A DNA stretch of 11,501 nucleotides from an uncultured Anaerolineales bacterium (GTDB lineage Bacteria; Chloroflexota; Anaerolineae; Anaerolineales; Villigracilaceae). The stretch covers positions 1 to 11,501 of the forward strand of contig CALLJA010000578.1 of assembly GCA_938008865.1 (NCBI GenBank), read 5' to 3'. This document shows positions 5,686 to 11,501 of this stretch, piece after piece. The notes under the pieces were generated by a model, which was not told where the DNA came from, ran no database searches, and saw only the letters and a list, made by a program, of their open reading frames with translations. The position numbers were made by a program, and so were the translations under genes. Numbering within the stretch: position 1 is the first letter of the stretch; every line of letters begins with the position of its first letter.

Positions 5686-6975
5686 ATGTCCCAAAAGAGT
5701 TCACGCTATCGCTGGTTCGTGGTCGTCATCTTTTTCTTCTTTATGCTGCTGCACCAGACCGACAAACTCATGATCGGCCCATTCCAGGACTCGATCATGA
5801 AGGACTTCAAGATCGACCTGGCGCAATGGGGCCTGATCAACACGGGGGCCTTGCTGGTGGGAACCATTCTCTATCCCGTTTGGGGCTACCTGTACGATCG
5901 CTATGCGCGCGCCAAACTGCTGGCGCTGGCTTCCTTTATCTGGGGCGCCACCACCTGGCTGAGCGCCATCGTGCGGACCTATCCCTCCTTCCTGACAACC
6001 CGCGCCTCGACCGGCATCGATGACTCGTCCTACCCCGGCCTGTACTCGCTGGTGGCCGACTACTTTGGCCCCGAACTGCGTGGCAAGGTCTACGGTATCC
6101 TGCAACTGGCCCAACCGGTCGGCTACCTGGTCGGCATGATCCTGGCGCTGATGGTGGCCCCGAACATTGGCGGTTGGCGCTCGGCCTTCTACATCACCGG
6201 TTCGTTGGGACTGGTCATCGCGGTGGCCATCTACTTCGGCGTCAAGGAAATGCCGCGCGGGCAGGCCGAGCCCGAGTATGCCGACAAGAACGCCGAGGAG
6301 ATCGGCCAGTTCCACTTCTCGTGGCAGGAAGCCGCCGAAATCTTCAAAAAGCCGACCATGTGGTTCGTCTTTTTGCAGGGCTTCGCGGGTGTCTTCCCCT
6401 GGAACGTCATCACCTACTTCTTCTTCGGTTATCTTATGACCGAGCGCGGCTACAACAATGACGCGGTCCTGGGCACGATGGTGCCTGTCATCCTCATCCT
6501 GGCGGCGGGTTACTTTGTCGGCGGTTACGTCGGCGACTGGGCTTTCAAATTCACCAATCGCGGGCGCATCATCGTCTCAAGTGTGGGCGTCATCTTTGGC
6601 GCGATCTTCATGTACCTGGCCATCACCACGCCGATCGCAAACACCACGCAATTCTTCATTTACATGTGCCTGACGGCTGTCTTCATGCCGCTCTCCTCGC
6701 CCAACGTCATTGCCACGGTGTACGATGTGACTGTGCCCGAGGTCCGCTCGACGGCGCAGGCCGTGGAGTATTTCGTCGAGAATTTCGGCGCGGCTTTCGC
6801 TCCCGCCCTGGCAGGCGCGCTGGCCCTGCAATTCGGCCAGGCCAACGCCATCCTGTGGGTGTGCGTCGTCGCCTGGGCCCTGTGCTTTATCTTCTATCTG
6901 GGCGCGCTCTTCACCATCGACCGCGATATTCACAACCTGCGGAATCAAATGGCCGAACGCGCGAAGGCCATGTAA
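5686..6975 (+). CDS. major facilitator superfamily transporter
   Basis: The product is a 429-residue polytopic membrane protein with the length and layout of a 12-helix MFS carrier. The loop between helices 2 and 3 carries the family signature as GYLYDRYARAK (67-77). The fourth-helix region has R106 and GIDDSSYPG (110-118), an acidic version of the G-x-G-E segment in spinster-like members. The second half has an echo of the signature, GGYVGDWAFKFTNRGR (279-294). The central cytoplasmic loop is at about 186-222, and the C-terminal tail is charged. The substrate cannot be predicted; the closest look is to organic anion or spinster-type carriers. SD GAGG precedes the start by seven bases. With its own promoter and terminator it is probably a single-gene transcript. 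Confidence 0.9.
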   Translation: MSQKSSRYRWFVVVIFFFFMLLHQTDKLMIGPFQDSIMKDFKIDLAQWGLINTGALLVGTILYPVWGYLYDRYARAKLLALASFIWGATTWLSAIVRTYPSFLTTRASTGIDDSSYPGLYSLVADYFGPELRGKVYGILQLAQPVGYLVGMILALMVAPNIGGWRSAFYITGSLGLVIAVAIYFGVKEMPRGQAEPEYADKNAEEIGQFHFSWQEAAEIFKKPTMWFVFLQGFAGVFPWNVITYFFFGYLMTERGYNNDAVLGTMVPVILILAAGYFVGGYVGDWAFKFTNRGRIIVSSVGVIFGAIFMYLAITTPIANTTQFFIYMCLTAVFMPLSSPNVIATVYDVTVPEVRSTAQAVEYFVENFGAAFAPALAGALALQFGQANAILWVCVVAWALCFIFYLGALFTIDRDIHNLRNQMAERAKAM

Positions 6976-6979
6976 CCCC

Positions 6980-7013
6980 CCTGCCCGCAGCGAGGCTGCG
7001 GGCAGGTCTTTTT
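6980..7013 (+). terminator. rho-independent terminator after the MFS gene
   Basis: An 11-bp perfect GC-rich stem (CCTGCCCGCAG pairing with CTGCGGGCAGG) has the five-base loop CGAGG and is followed by TCTTTTT. It begins four bases after the MFS stop codon. Confidence 0.92.
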
Positions 7014-7030
7014 AATCGAAGGGAGTCATC

Positions 7031-7573
7031 ATGAAGGATGCACACATACTACTCAAGGCAGCGCGTTTCGCCGCTGAGAAACACCGTGACCAGCGTCGCA
7101 AGGATTCCTTTGCCTCGCCCTACATCAACCACCCGCTTCAGGTGGCCGAGACTCTGGCTGTGCTGGGCGGCGTGGAGGATGCGCTCCTGCTGGCCGCCGC
7201 GCTCCTGCACGATACGGTCGAGGACACGGGCACGCACCCCGCGGAGATCGAAATCGAGTTCGGCGCGGAGGTGCTGTCCATCGTGCTTGAGGTCACCGAC
7301 GACAAGAGCCTGCCCAAGGCCGAGCGCAAACGTCTGCAGGTCGAGAATGCCCCGCACAAGTCACACAGGGCCAAACTTCTCAAACTGGCCGACAAAATCT
7401 GCAACGTCGGCGACATCCTGCGTTCCCCGCCCGCCGACTGGTCGATGCAGCGGCGGCAGGAATACCTGCTGTGGACCGAGCAGGTTGTCGCGGGCCTGCG
7501 CGGAACCCATCCCGACCTTGAATGCCGCTACGACGAACTCCTGGCCGAGGGCAAGCGGGCGCTGGGCCTGTAG
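7031..7573 (+). CDS. MESH1-like HD-domain (p)ppGpp hydrolase
   Basis: The product has 180 residues and corresponds to the hydrolase half of RelA/SpoT alone. Metal and substrate residues stand in the expected order: RRKD (22-25), H34 in YINHP, H60-D61 in LLHDTVEDT with E64-D65, and D121 in KLADKICN. Such small alarmone hydrolases remove the 3'-pyrophosphate of (p)ppGpp in a Mn-dependent reaction in the cytoplasm; animal MESH1 has also been shown to act on NADPH. There is no synthetase, TGS or ACT domain, and no synthetase gene nearby. GGGAG five bases before the ATG supports the start. A strong terminator separates it from the MFS gene, yet no obvious promoter lies in the short space between, so transcription may come from readthrough or from a promoter I cannot see. 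Confidence 0.88.
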   Translation: MKDAHILLKAARFAAEKHRDQRRKDSFASPYINHPLQVAETLAVLGGVEDALLLAAALLHDTVEDTGTHPAEIEIEFGAEVLSIVLEVTDDKSLPKAERKRLQVENAPHKSHRAKLLKLADKICNVGDILRSPPADWSMQRRQEYLLWTEQVVAGLRGTHPDLECRYDELLAEGKRALGL

Positions 7574-7627
7574 CTGCAGCCTTGAAATAAGGATGAATCA
7601 CACATAGCCGATATGACCTGCGCGGCA

Positions 7628-7655
7628 TAAAATGAAGTTAATCATTTTTTGGAGG
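7628..7655 (+). promoter_or_regulatory. -10 like element and strong SD before the DegV gene
   Basis: TAAAAT (7628-7633) matches the -10 consensus at five of six positions; no good -35 is seen. GGAGG (7651-7655) lies five bases before the ATG at 7661. This decides the start against the TTG at 7649, which overlaps the SD itself. Confidence 0.45.
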
Positions 7656-7660
7656 TCATC

Positions 7661-8497
7661 ATGGTCAGAATCGTTGCAGATACCACTTGCGGCTTGCCGT
7701 CCCAGATGCTTGCCGAACGCGGGATCCCGCTCATTCCCCAGATCGTAGTCTTTGGGGACGAGACCTATCACGACGACACTGAATTGGACACAGCCGCCTT
7801 CCTGAAGAAACTCAAAGCCTCGGCCAGCCTGCCCAAGACTTCGGCCCCCGAGCCGACCCGTTACCACCCCATCTTCCGCCAGGCCGCGCAGGACGGCGAC
7901 TCGGTCATCGTCGTAGCGCCCACAGGCAAGGCCAGCGGCACTGTCCGTTCGGCGCAGACCGCCGCCCAGGATTTCCCCGACGCCGACGTCCACATCGTGG
8001 ACACGCAGACCATCTCGTGCAACCTCGGCTCGCTGGTGTTGCTGGCCGATGACATGGCCCGGGCAGGCAAATCTGCCGACGAGATCGTGGCCAAACTCAA
8101 CGACATGGTCCCGCGCGGGCGGCTGTACTTTTTGGTCGACACGCTCGAATACCTCGCTAAGGGCGGGCGCATCGGCGGCGCGAAGAAGTTGCTGGCCGAG
8201 TTGCTCGAGATCAAACCCATCCTGCAAGTCAGGAACGGACAGGTGGAGCCTTTCGAGCAGCAGCGCACCAAGAAACGCGCGCTGGCCCGCCTGATCGAGG
8301 TGGCCGTCGAGCAGTGCCAGGGTGGCGCGGAATCGCACCTGTGCATCCTCCAGGTCCATGCCGAGGCGGAGGCGCAGGCCCTTGTCGCCGAGTTGAAATC
8401 GCGCATTCCGGTTGCGGATATCCCCATCTACGAACTGCCGCCCGCCATCGTGGTCCACTCAGGGCCCGGGGCGCTGGGCGTAGGCTTCTTCGTCTAA
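7661..8497 (+). CDS. DegV family fatty-acid-binding protein
   Basis: The product has 278 residues, full length for DegV (FakB-like) proteins, which bind a fatty acid and in Firmicutes present it to the kinase FakA. The expected conserved pieces are present: DTTCGLP (7-13), TSAPEP (60-65), the lipid-binding loop GKASGT (89-94), EYLAKGGRIGGAKK (163-176) and HSGPGALG (266-273). No FakA-like (DhaK/DhaL-type) kinase gene is in the window, so the partner would be elsewhere or absent. The start is set by GGAGG five bases upstream. The next gene, yebC, has its own extended -10 starting one base after this stop codon. Confidence 0.92.
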   Translation: MVRIVADTTCGLPSQMLAERGIPLIPQIVVFGDETYHDDTELDTAAFLKKLKASASLPKTSAPEPTRYHPIFRQAAQDGDSVIVVAPTGKASGTVRSAQTAAQDFPDADVHIVDTQTISCNLGSLVLLADDMARAGKSADEIVAKLNDMVPRGRLYFLVDTLEYLAKGGRIGGAKKLLAELLEIKPILQVRNGQVEPFEQQRTKKRALARLIEVAVEQCQGGAESHLCILQVHAEAEAQALVAELKSRIPVADIPIYELPPAIVVHSGPGALGVGFFV

Positions 8498-8506
8498 TGG
8501 TATAAT
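8498..8506 (+). promoter_or_regulatory. extended -10 promoter for yebC
   Basis: TGGTATAAT combines the TGn extension with a perfect TATAAT, starting one base after the DegV stop codon. The predicted start is near 8513, which gives a leader of about 45 bases ending in AAGGAG (8546-8551) six bases before the ATG. No -35 is needed with this type of element and none is evident. Confidence 0.65.
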
Positions 8507-8557
8507 TCCGCCGCTAATTTTCAAAAATCCCCACGATTGTGGCGCAAGGAGATAGTC

Positions 8558-9313
8558 ATGTCTGGTCATTCAAAGTGGTCCACCATTAAACGCAAGAAAG
8601 GCGTAGCCGACGCCAAGCGCGGCGCGATCTTTACGCGCCTGTCGCGCGAGATCGTCATGGCGGCGCGTTCGGGCGGCAGCGATATCGAGTCCAATTTCCG
8701 CCTGCGCCTGGCCGTCGATAAGGCCCGCGCCGAGAACATGCCGAAAGACAATATCGAGCGCGCCATCCGCCGCGGCGCCGGCGAGGACAAGGACAGCGCC
8801 GCCTTTGAAGAGATCACCCTCGAAGGCTACGGCCCGCATGGCTCCGCCATGATGGTATCCTGCGTCACTGACAACCGCAACCGCACCGTGGCCGACCTGC
8901 GTCATGCTTTCAGCAAGGCGGGCGGCAACATGGCCGAAGCGGGCGCGGTGGGCTGGCAGTTCGACCGCAAGTCGTATTTTGCTTTCCCCTCCGGACAGAT
9001 GGGCTTCGAGAAAGCCTTCGACCTGGGTGTGGAAGCGGGCGCTGACGATGTGGTCGACGGCGGCGACACCATCGAGATCTATGGCCCGGTCGAGGCCTTT
9101 AAGACCATCGCCGACGCGCTGCACAAAGTGCATGTCCAGCCCGAGGAAGCCGGCCTGCGCATGATCGCCAAGCAGGAAGTCGAACTCGATGTGGACGACA
9201 CGCTCTCGGTCATGAAGATGATCGAAGCCATCGAAGAACTCGACGACGTGCAGGACGTGTTCCACAACGTCAAGGTCTCCGAAGAGGCCCTGGCCGCGCT
9301 CGAAGCTGAGTAA
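8558..9313 (+). CDS. yebC: YebC/PmpR/TACO1 family protein
   Basis: The product has 251 residues, standard length, and opens with the family signature MSGHSKWSTIKRKKG. Further conserved stretches are NMPKDNIERAIRRGAG (60-75), EGYGPHG (89-95), TDNRNRT (104-110) and GWQFDRKS (132-139). The C-terminus is acidic. Members were described first as DNA-binding regulators; later work on YebC and TACO1 supports a role in translation through proline-rich stretches. AAGGAG lies six bases upstream of the ATG. The gene stands before ruvC, as in many bacteria, but a strong terminator separates the two here. Confidence 0.96.
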   Translation: MSGHSKWSTIKRKKGVADAKRGAIFTRLSREIVMAARSGGSDIESNFRLRLAVDKARAENMPKDNIERAIRRGAGEDKDSAAFEEITLEGYGPHGSAMMVSCVTDNRNRTVADLRHAFSKAGGNMAEAGAVGWQFDRKSYFAFPSGQMGFEKAFDLGVEAGADDVVDGGDTIEIYGPVEAFKTIADALHKVHVQPEEAGLRMIAKQEVELDVDDTLSVMKMIEAIEELDDVQDVFHNVKVSEEALAALEAE

Positions 9314-9323
9314 TGTGTAAATC

Positions 9324-9362
9324 AGACCTCGGAGGTTTTTAAAACCTCCGAGGTCTCTTTTT
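9324..9362 (+). terminator. palindromic terminator between yebC and ruvC
   Basis: AGACCTCGGAGGTTTT (9324-9339) and AAAACCTCCGAGGTCT (9341-9356) are perfect inverted copies around a single T, followed by CTTTTT. The stem is up to 16 bp, and the hairpin should work as a rho-independent terminator for yebC. The near-perfect symmetry also suits a dispersed palindromic repeat. Confidence 0.85.
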
Positions 9363-9368
9363 AAGCCC

Positions 9369-9848
9369 ATGACCCTCGCCCTCGGAATTGACCCTGGCAC
9401 CGCCACGACCGGCTTTGGCCTCGTCCGCCTCGAACGAGACGGGAGCCTGGTAGCCGTTAAATACGGCGTGATCCTCACCCCCAAGGACGCCTCCGCCCCC
9501 GCCCGCCTGGAGATGCTCTACGACCAGTTGCGTGACTTGCTGGCTCAATATCAACCAGATACGGCCGCTGTGGAAAAACTGTTCTTCCAGCGTAATGTCA
9601 GCACCGCCATCGCGGTCGGACAGGCGCGCGGCGTGGTGATGCTGGCCCTGCAACAGGCGCACATCGAACCCTTCGAGTACACCCCGAACGAGGTCAAGCA
9701 GGCCGTGGCAGGCTACGGCTCGGCGGACAAGCGCCAGGTCCAGGACATGGTCCGCGCCCTGCTGCTGCTCGACTCCATCCCCAAACCCGACGATGCCGCC
9801 GACGCGCTGGCCATCGCCATCACGCATTTGAATACGAAGCGATATTAA
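9369..9848 (+). CDS. ruvC: Holliday junction resolvase RuvC
   Basis: RuvC nicks Holliday junctions symmetrically on the RuvAB-bound junction during recombination repair. The product has 159 residues, normal length. The RNase H-like active site is complete: D8 in GIDPGTATTGFG, E69 in AAVEKLFFQ, and D142 and D145 in PDDAADALAIA. The ATG at 9369 gives the canonical opening but lies only six bases after the T-run of the yebC terminator, with no SD sequence in that space. The only GAGG nearby is inside the 3' arm of the hairpin. The promoter is not evident. The usual downstream partner ruvA follows only after a low-GC cassette of about 0.5 kb. Confidence 0.96.
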   Translation: MTLALGIDPGTATTGFGLVRLERDGSLVAVKYGVILTPKDASAPARLEMLYDQLRDLLAQYQPDTAAVEKLFFQRNVSTAIAVGQARGVVMLALQQAHIEPFEYTPNEVKQAVAGYGSADKRQVQDMVRALLLLDSIPKPDDAADALAIAITHLNTKRY

Positions 9849-9851
9849 TTC

Positions 9852-9880
9852 ACCACAGATAAACACAGTTGAATTGGATG
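9852..9880 (+). repeat. left inverted repeat of the cassette
   Basis: It begins three bases after the ruvC stop codon. The arm contains CACAGAT and CACAG with a ten-base period, a spacer TTG, and the inner block AATTGGATG. Confidence 0.75.
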
Positions 9881-9900
9881 GATTGATGATGGGAGATAAT

Positions 9901-10299
9901 ATGCCGTCCCAGGACGTGAATGCCATTACGCAAAAGATCATCGGGCGTGTTTATGATGTAAGCAATACGCTCGGAATTGGCTTTGTGGAAAAGGTGTATG
10001 AAAATGCATTGGCCCATACACTTCACAAATCAGGAATGCAAGTGACTCAACAATATCCGATCAAAGTCCACTATGACGGAATCGTAGTCGGTGAATTCTT
10101 TGCTGATCTGCTGGTGGAAGAACGGGTGTTGGTGGAACTCAAGGCGGTATCCATGCTGAACAACGACCATGTGGCTCAGGCTTTGAACTATCTGCGCGCT
10201 ACAGGTCTGGAGGTATGTCTGCTGGTCAACTTTGGCAGACCAAAAGCAGAAATCAAGCGCCTTGTCCCCTATACCTCTTGGAAGACTCCACAACCATAG
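9901..10299 (+). CDS. GxxExxY family protein, PD-(D/E)XK nuclease-like
   Basis: The product has 132 residues from the ATG at 9901, chosen because GGGAG lies five bases upstream; ATGs at 9886 and 9889 are possible alternatives. The name-giving motif is G27-F-V-E30-K-V-Y33. A PD-(D/E)XK nuclease core follows: D69 in FFADLLVEE, E79-L-K81 in LVELKAV, then Q93-x3-Y97 in AQALNYL, which matches the QxxxY motif of RecB-type nucleases. With E30 as a likely first acidic residue the catalytic set looks complete. Biochemical activity of this family is not established to my knowledge. The codon and base composition differ sharply from ruvC and ruvA, and inverted repeats flank the gene, which suggests transfer. 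It may be a selfish gene, a repair or homing-type nuclease, or a defence component. Confidence 0.88.
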   Translation: MPSQDVNAITQKIIGRVYDVSNTLGIGFVEKVYENALAHTLHKSGMQVTQQYPIKVHYDGIVVGEFFADLLVEERVLVELKAVSMLNNDHVAQALNYLRATGLEVCLLVNFGRPKAEIKRLVPYTSWKTPQP

Positions 10300-10305
10300 A
10301 TCGTT

Positions 10306-10342
10306 CATCCAATTATCCTTTTTATCTGTGTTCATCTGTGGT
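10306..10342 (-). repeat. right inverted repeat of the cassette
   Basis: The inner block CATCCAATT (10306-10314) is followed by an 11-base spacer and the outer block CTGTGTTCATCTGTGGT (10326-10342), inverse to the left end. ATCTGTG occurs twice with a ten-base period (10324-10330 and 10334-10340). The outer end lies 11 bases before the ruvA start. Confidence 0.75.
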
Positions 10343-10347
10343 TAAAT
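10342..10347 (+). promoter_or_regulatory. possible -10 element giving leaderless ruvA mRNA
   Basis: TTAAAT stands six bases before the ruvA ATG, with no SD sequence between. It matches TATAAT at four of six positions. Its first base is the last base of the cassette's right repeat, so the insertion junction may have created or replaced the ruvA promoter. No -35 is evident. Confidence 0.3.
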
Positions 10348-10353
10348 AGACAT

Positions 10354-10929
10354 ATGATAGCAACCCTGCGTGGTGAAATTACCCAGATCGAAGATACCGC
10401 CCTTATCCTCGAAGTCGGCGGGGTGGGTTTGCGCGTCTTTGCCCCCGCGCCGCTGCGGACCAGGCTCAAGGTGGGCGAGGTGGCATTCCTCTACACCCAC
10501 CTCGTCGTGCGCGAAGACGCGTTGACCCTGTACGGATTCGAGTCCCAGGCCGACCGCGACCTGTTCAACCTGCTGCTCGGCGTGGACGGCGTCGGCCCGA
10601 AGGTGGCGCTCTCCGTGCTCTCCACGCTGACGCTGGATGCCGTACAACGCGCCATCTTCGCCGAGGAAGCCGACCTGCTGAGCCGCGTCCCGGGCGTGGG
10701 CAAGAAGACCGCCCAGAAGATCGCCCTGCACCTCAAGGACAAGCTCAAGCCGAGCGATGCGCTGGCCCATGTCGCCGCGATGACCGACTTCGACAGCGAA
10801 GTCCTGGCCGCGCTGACCGCCCTGGGCTACTCGGTGGTCGAGGCGCAGGCAGCCATCCAGTCCCTGCCCAAGGATGCGCCCACTGACGTGGAAGGACGTC
10901 TGCGCATGGCGCTGGGTTATTTCCAATAA
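10354..10929 (+). CDS. ruvA: Holliday junction DNA-binding protein RuvA
   Basis: RuvA binds four-way junctions as a tetramer and loads the RuvB motor. The product has 191 residues. Domain I (1-63) has the acidic pin residues E54-D55 in VREDALTLYGF. Two helix-hairpin-helix motifs follow: LLGVDGVGPKVALSVLS (74-90) and LLSRVPGVGKKTAQKIAL (108-125). The RuvB-binding domain III (about 146-190) contains ALTALGYSVVEAQAAI and ends GYFQ. The ATG at 10354 gives the canonical MIATLRGEI opening but lacks an SD sequence. The gene normally follows ruvC directly; here a foreign-looking cassette intervenes. ruvB is not in the window: a membrane protein gene starts three bases after the stop. Confidence 0.96.
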   Translation: MIATLRGEITQIEDTALILEVGGVGLRVFAPAPLRTRLKVGEVAFLYTHLVVREDALTLYGFESQADRDLFNLLLGVDGVGPKVALSVLSTLTLDAVQRAIFAEEADLLSRVPGVGKKTAQKIALHLKDKLKPSDALAHVAAMTDFDSEVLAALTALGYSVVEAQAAIQSLPKDAPTDVEGRLRMALGYFQ

Positions 10930-10932
10930 CGT

Positions 10933-11501
10933 ATGCTCATTAAACTCAGTCGTTCCCGCTGGGCTGGGATCATCTTGCTGGTCCTGGTCAATGTGCTTGT
11001 ATATCTGCCGAGCGTGCTTCGCCTGGGCTACTACCGCGACGAGTGGTACTTCCTCTACGATGGCGTGATCGGCGGGCGCGGCATCTTCTGGGATATGTTC
11101 CTCAGCGACCGCCCCGCGCGCGGACTGTTCTTCGAAGCGCTCTTTTCCCTGACCCATTTCAATCCATTGACCAATCAACTGCTCACGCTGCTGTGGCGCA
11201 TGTTGGGCAGTCTGTGCGTATTCTGGCTAATTAAATTGATCTGGCCTACGCAGCGTCGCGCCGCATGGATTTCTGCCGTTCTGTTCGGCGCGTTCCCTGG
11301 CTTTCTGTGGTGGGTGGCGGGCATAGAGTATCAGCCCATCGTGTTGAGCGCCTCGCTGATGGTGCTTTCGTTTGCGCTGACGGTCAAGGCCTTTCAAAGT
11401 CAGACTCTCACTCCGCGCATTGCATTCACAGCGGGCGCGATCCTCACGGGCTGGTTGTACGTGGTGTTGGTCGAATACGCCACGGGTATGGAATTATTCC
11501 G
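10933..11501 (+). CDS. polytopic membrane protein, GT-C glycosyltransferase-like (partial)
   Basis: The reading frame stays open to the window edge, giving the first 189 residues of a larger protein. A first hydrophobic segment (about 11-29) is followed by a loop with an adjacent acidic pair, D36-E37 in GYYRDEWYF. Further hydrophobic segments lie near 83-104, 110-130, 134-152 and 164-182. An acidic pair in the first outer loop is the hallmark of GT-C enzymes such as ArnT and PMT types, which use lipid-linked sugars. That is suggestive only, since the rest of the protein is missing. The ATG lies three bases after the ruvA stop with no SD, consistent with coupling to ruvA. Family assignment is tentative; a membrane protein of unknown function is the safe call. 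Confidence 0.7.
   Translation, partial: MLIKLSRSRWAGIILLVLVNVLVYLPSVLRLGYYRDEWYFLYDGVIGGRGIFWDMFLSDRPARGLFFEALFSLTHFNPLTNQLLTLLWRMLGSLCVFWLIKLIWPTQRRAAWISAVLFGAFPGFLWWVAGIEYQPIVLSASLMVLSFALTVKAFQSQTLTPRIAFTAGAILTGWLYVVLVEYATGMELF

Larger units (their letters stand above)
9852..10342. mobile_element. inverted-repeat-bounded cassette carrying a GxxExxY gene
   Basis: The left end ACCACAGATAAACACAG (9852-9868) and the reverse complement of the right end (10326-10342) match at 16 of 17 positions. A second inner block, AATTGGATG at 9872-9880, is repeated exactly in inverse at 10306-10314. Spacers of 3 and 11 bases separate the blocks. The two ends enclose one gene and little else. The first 120 bases of that gene (9901-10020) are 46% G+C by count, against 70% in a sampled 60 bases of ruvA (10561-10620). 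It separates ruvC and ruvA without damaging either. No transposase is encoded and no clear target-site duplication is seen, so mobility is inferred, presumably non-autonomous or ancient. Confidence 0.65.

Noticed and set aside
7649..7660. TTG start four codons before the DegV ATG
   Set aside because: The TTG overlaps the GGAGG ribosome site that properly serves the ATG at 7661, and the family opens with VRIVADTT directly.
9874..9900. TTG at 9874 as start of the GxxExxY gene
   Set aside because: It falls in the left inverted repeat and has no ribosome site, while the ATG at 9901 has GGGAG at five bases.
1..11501. Search for tRNA, rRNA, CRISPR arrays, transposase genes, toxin-antitoxin pairs and riboswitches
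   Set aside because: No CCA-ended cloverleaf, regular repeat-spacer pattern, transposase or integrase motif, or known riboswitch core was recognised by eye. A covariance-model search would be needed to exclude structured RNAs fully.

Overview
The window reads as ordinary chromosome from a GC-rich bacterium with one small foreign-looking insert. The best guess for the host is a member of the Chloroflexota, class Anaerolineae. The guess rests on exported proteins with Thr/Pro linkers (PTPTPTATSTP-type), the yebC-ruvC-ruvA order, starts that often lack a Shine-Dalgarno (SD) sequence, and hairpin-forming intergenic repeats. No rRNA or other taxonomic marker is present, so this is inference.

Left part (about 1-2770). 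After a possible tail of a rightward gene and a bidirectional terminator, four genes run leftward as one likely operon. In transcription order they are a PepSY-like membrane-anchored protein with an Asp/His-rich tail, a small single-pass protein with a polyglycine tail, an ApbE-type FAD:protein FMN transferase, and a six-helix ferric-reductase/MsrQ-like di-heme membrane protein. Together they look like an extracytoplasmic flavin/heme electron-transfer module. No flavinylation acceptor motif was found in the products. A palindromic GTCATTGCGAG-type repeat fills the gap between apbE and the reductase gene.

Middle part (2964-8497), all rightward: a membrane-anchored C39-like cysteine peptidase fused to a TPR-like C-terminus, apparently from a leaderless promoter; an SbcD/Mre11-type nuclease without an SbcC partner in the window; an MFS transporter with its own promoter and a strong terminator; a MESH1-like stand-alone ppGpp hydrolase; and a DegV fatty-acid-binding protein.

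Right part (8498-11501): yebC, a near-perfect palindromic terminator, ruvC, a foreign-looking cassette, ruvA, and the start of a polytopic membrane protein (GT-C glycosyltransferase-like) that runs off the window. The cassette at about 9852-10342 is the most interesting item. It carries one GxxExxY-family gene with a complete PD-(D/E)XK/RecB-like motif set and has imperfect inverted repeats at both ends. Its G+C is far below that of its neighbours, and it sits exactly between two genes that are normally adjacent and encode Holliday-junction proteins.
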